From Chitinophaga sp. Ak27 (GTDB taxonomy: Bacteria; Bacteroidota; Bacteroidia; Chitinophagales; Chitinophagaceae), in NCBI RefSeq assembly GCF_012726295.1, contig NZ_JABAOB010000002.1, forward strand, positions 124,001-188,000: DNA of 64,000 nucleotides, written 5' to 3'. This document shows positions 63,128-64,000 of the stretch, in pieces; the stretch's first letter is position 1, and each line of letters starts with the position of its first letter. Under the pieces are notes generated by a model. It saw only the letters and a list, made by a program, of their open reading frames with translations. It made no database searches and had not been told where the DNA came from. A program made the translations under genes and the position numbers.

Positions 63128-63577
63128 TCAGGCATCTGGTATTTCTGGTTCTACCAGTTTGGTAAGCTTTTCCAGGGATTCCTGCCAGCCCAGGTAGCAC
63201 ATTTCTACAGGTATCACAGCGGGGATACCTTCTTGGGTAATCTTTATTTCTGTACCAGCGATCGTTTTCCGGAGTGATACGGATGTGATCATTTCTCCCG
63301 GAAGATTAGGATCATCAAATTTATCAGAATACTTCAAAAACTCATTAGGTTTGAGCTCCAGGTAATTGCCGCCGAATGAATGGCCATTACCGGTAGAAAA
63401 GTTGTGGAACGACATCTTAAAAGTACCACCCACTTTCACATCCATTTCATGAACGGTACAAAGGAAGCCGTAAGGAGGTAACCAGGAAGCAATCGCAAGG
63501 GCATCCGTAAATGCGCGGTAAACTTTTTCCGGAGAGGCTTTCAGCATTCTGTGTAATGAAACAGTATTGTTTGACAT
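63128..63577 (-). CDS. SRPBCC (AHSA1/START-like) family protein
   Basis: 149 aa with the family's opening LHRMLKASPEKVYRAFTD, the central GGTFKMSFHNFSTGNGHSFGG strands and the C-terminal helix WQESLEKLTKLVE. These helix-grip proteins bind hydrophobic ligands. Function unknown. The 198 bp upstream (63578-63775) contain a possible near-consensus -7 element on the minus strand (63682-63689) but no gene. Confidence 0.88.
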   Translation of the reverse strand: MSNNTVSLHRMLKASPEKVYRAFTDALAIASWLPPYGFLCTVHEMDVKVGGTFKMSFHNFSTGNGHSFGGNYLELKPNEFLKYSDKFDDPNLPGEMITSVSLRKTIAGTEIKITQEGIPAVIPVEMCYLGWQESLEKLTKLVEPEIPDA

Positions 63578-63775
63578 ATCATATTCTTTTGGTTCCTACT
63601 CATCTGGCTTTTCGGTTCCGCCCGTTTTTTGAAATGGTGGCTGCTCCATTTATCAGGTATGCTAGCTAACTTTTGATAGCACAAAGATGAAAGGAAAATG
63701 GGATTTGTAAGGAGGGGGTATGCGACAAATTAAAGGGTTAATTGCGACTATCCTAATGATGAGAAAGGCCGGAAA

Positions 63776-64000
63776 TTATAATTGCCCTAGCAATGCTTTT
63801 GCCCGTTTATGCTCCGGATTGGCTTTGATCCCTTTCTCCAGGTAGCGCCCTGCATTCGATTTATCATACAGGAGAAGATCGTCTTTGCCTACACAATATC
63901 CAACTTTGATACACAAGCGAAGAAGAACAGATAGGTATATTTTCTTTGACATGCGAAAGAGGCGATTTATACCGGTCATAAATTGCAGCTTAAATATTTT
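63776..64000 (-). CDS. C-terminal end of a possible TPR-type protein (5' end outside window)
   Basis: The frame is open from the window edge to a stop at 63776, about 74 codons. The end (SNAGRYLEKGIKANPEHKRAKALLGQL) reads like the final TPR helix pair. The part before it is basic and Cys-containing, and an ATG is found at 63979 and 63952. Too little is visible to name it; it may also be a degraded gene. Confidence 0.35.
   Translation of the reverse strand, partial: KIFKLQFMTGINRLFRMSKKIYLSVLLRLCIKVGYCVGKDDLLLYDKSNAGRYLEKGIKANPEHKRAKALLGQL

Noticed and set aside
1..64000. Mobile elements, CRISPR arrays, tRNA genes and prophage
   Set aside because: No transposase or integrase motifs, no terminal inverted repeats, no regularly spaced repeat arrays and no cloverleaf sequences were seen; the 21-bp repeats near 12.2 and 14.5 kb are paired operator-like sites, not arrays.

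Overview
The window reads as the chromosome of a Bacteroidota bacterium, most likely a Chitinophaga-like member of the Chitinophagaceae. Signs of this are three SusC/SusD pairs, several ECF-sigma/FecR anti-sigma pairs, a LytS/LytTR pair, lipoproteins with short Cys lipoboxes and promoter -7 elements of the TAnnTTTG type. No tRNA, rRNA, CRISPR array, insertion sequence or phage gene was seen. Assignments rest on reading the sequence; no database search was run.

Layout. 1-4.5 kb: the 3' part of a class I mannose-6-phosphate-isomerase-like gene, a sugar porter, and a convergent GH79-like lipoprotein. 4.7-12.1 kb: ECF sigma, FecR, SusC (with STN domain), SusD. 12.3-17.8 kb: a sugar-catabolic cluster with a phytanoyl-CoA-dioxygenase-like gene, a XylR-type AraC regulator, a TIM-barrel sugar isomerase/epimerase and a secreted beta-helix protein, followed by a dead AraC gene. 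18.5-25.5 kb (minus): DUF4397 lipoprotein, RND adaptor, RND pump, TolC-like channel and a small beta-barrel. 25.7-34.5 kb: sigma/FecR/TonB receptor, then LytS/LytTR divergent from another TonB-dependent barrel. 34.6-36.6 kb: MTHFR-like protein and an HTH-pentapeptide fusion. 36.8-50.9 kb: two head-to-head SusCD systems with two sigma and two FecR genes. 51-64 kb: mixed single genes (hydrolases, a frameshifted HExxH lipoprotein, Ca/H antiporter, periplasmic DJ-1 protein, Crp-type regulator, VOC protein, AraC regulators, FAD monooxygenase, SRPBCC protein).

How it works together. The SusCD systems should import glycans or other ligands. Where SusC has an STN domain, occupancy can be relayed through FecR to the sigma factor. 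The strongest new signal lies in the two gaps between FecR and an STN-type SusC. Both carry a conserved block across the susC start with a minus-strand -7-like element, and a minus-strand hairpin with a U-tract upstream. Together these outline 80-100 nt antisense RNAs over the susC leaders. Two other regulatory readings stand out: 21-bp-spaced direct repeats on both sides of the XylR-type gene, and a perfect TGTGA-N6-TCACA site between a Crp-type gene and a DJ-1 gene.
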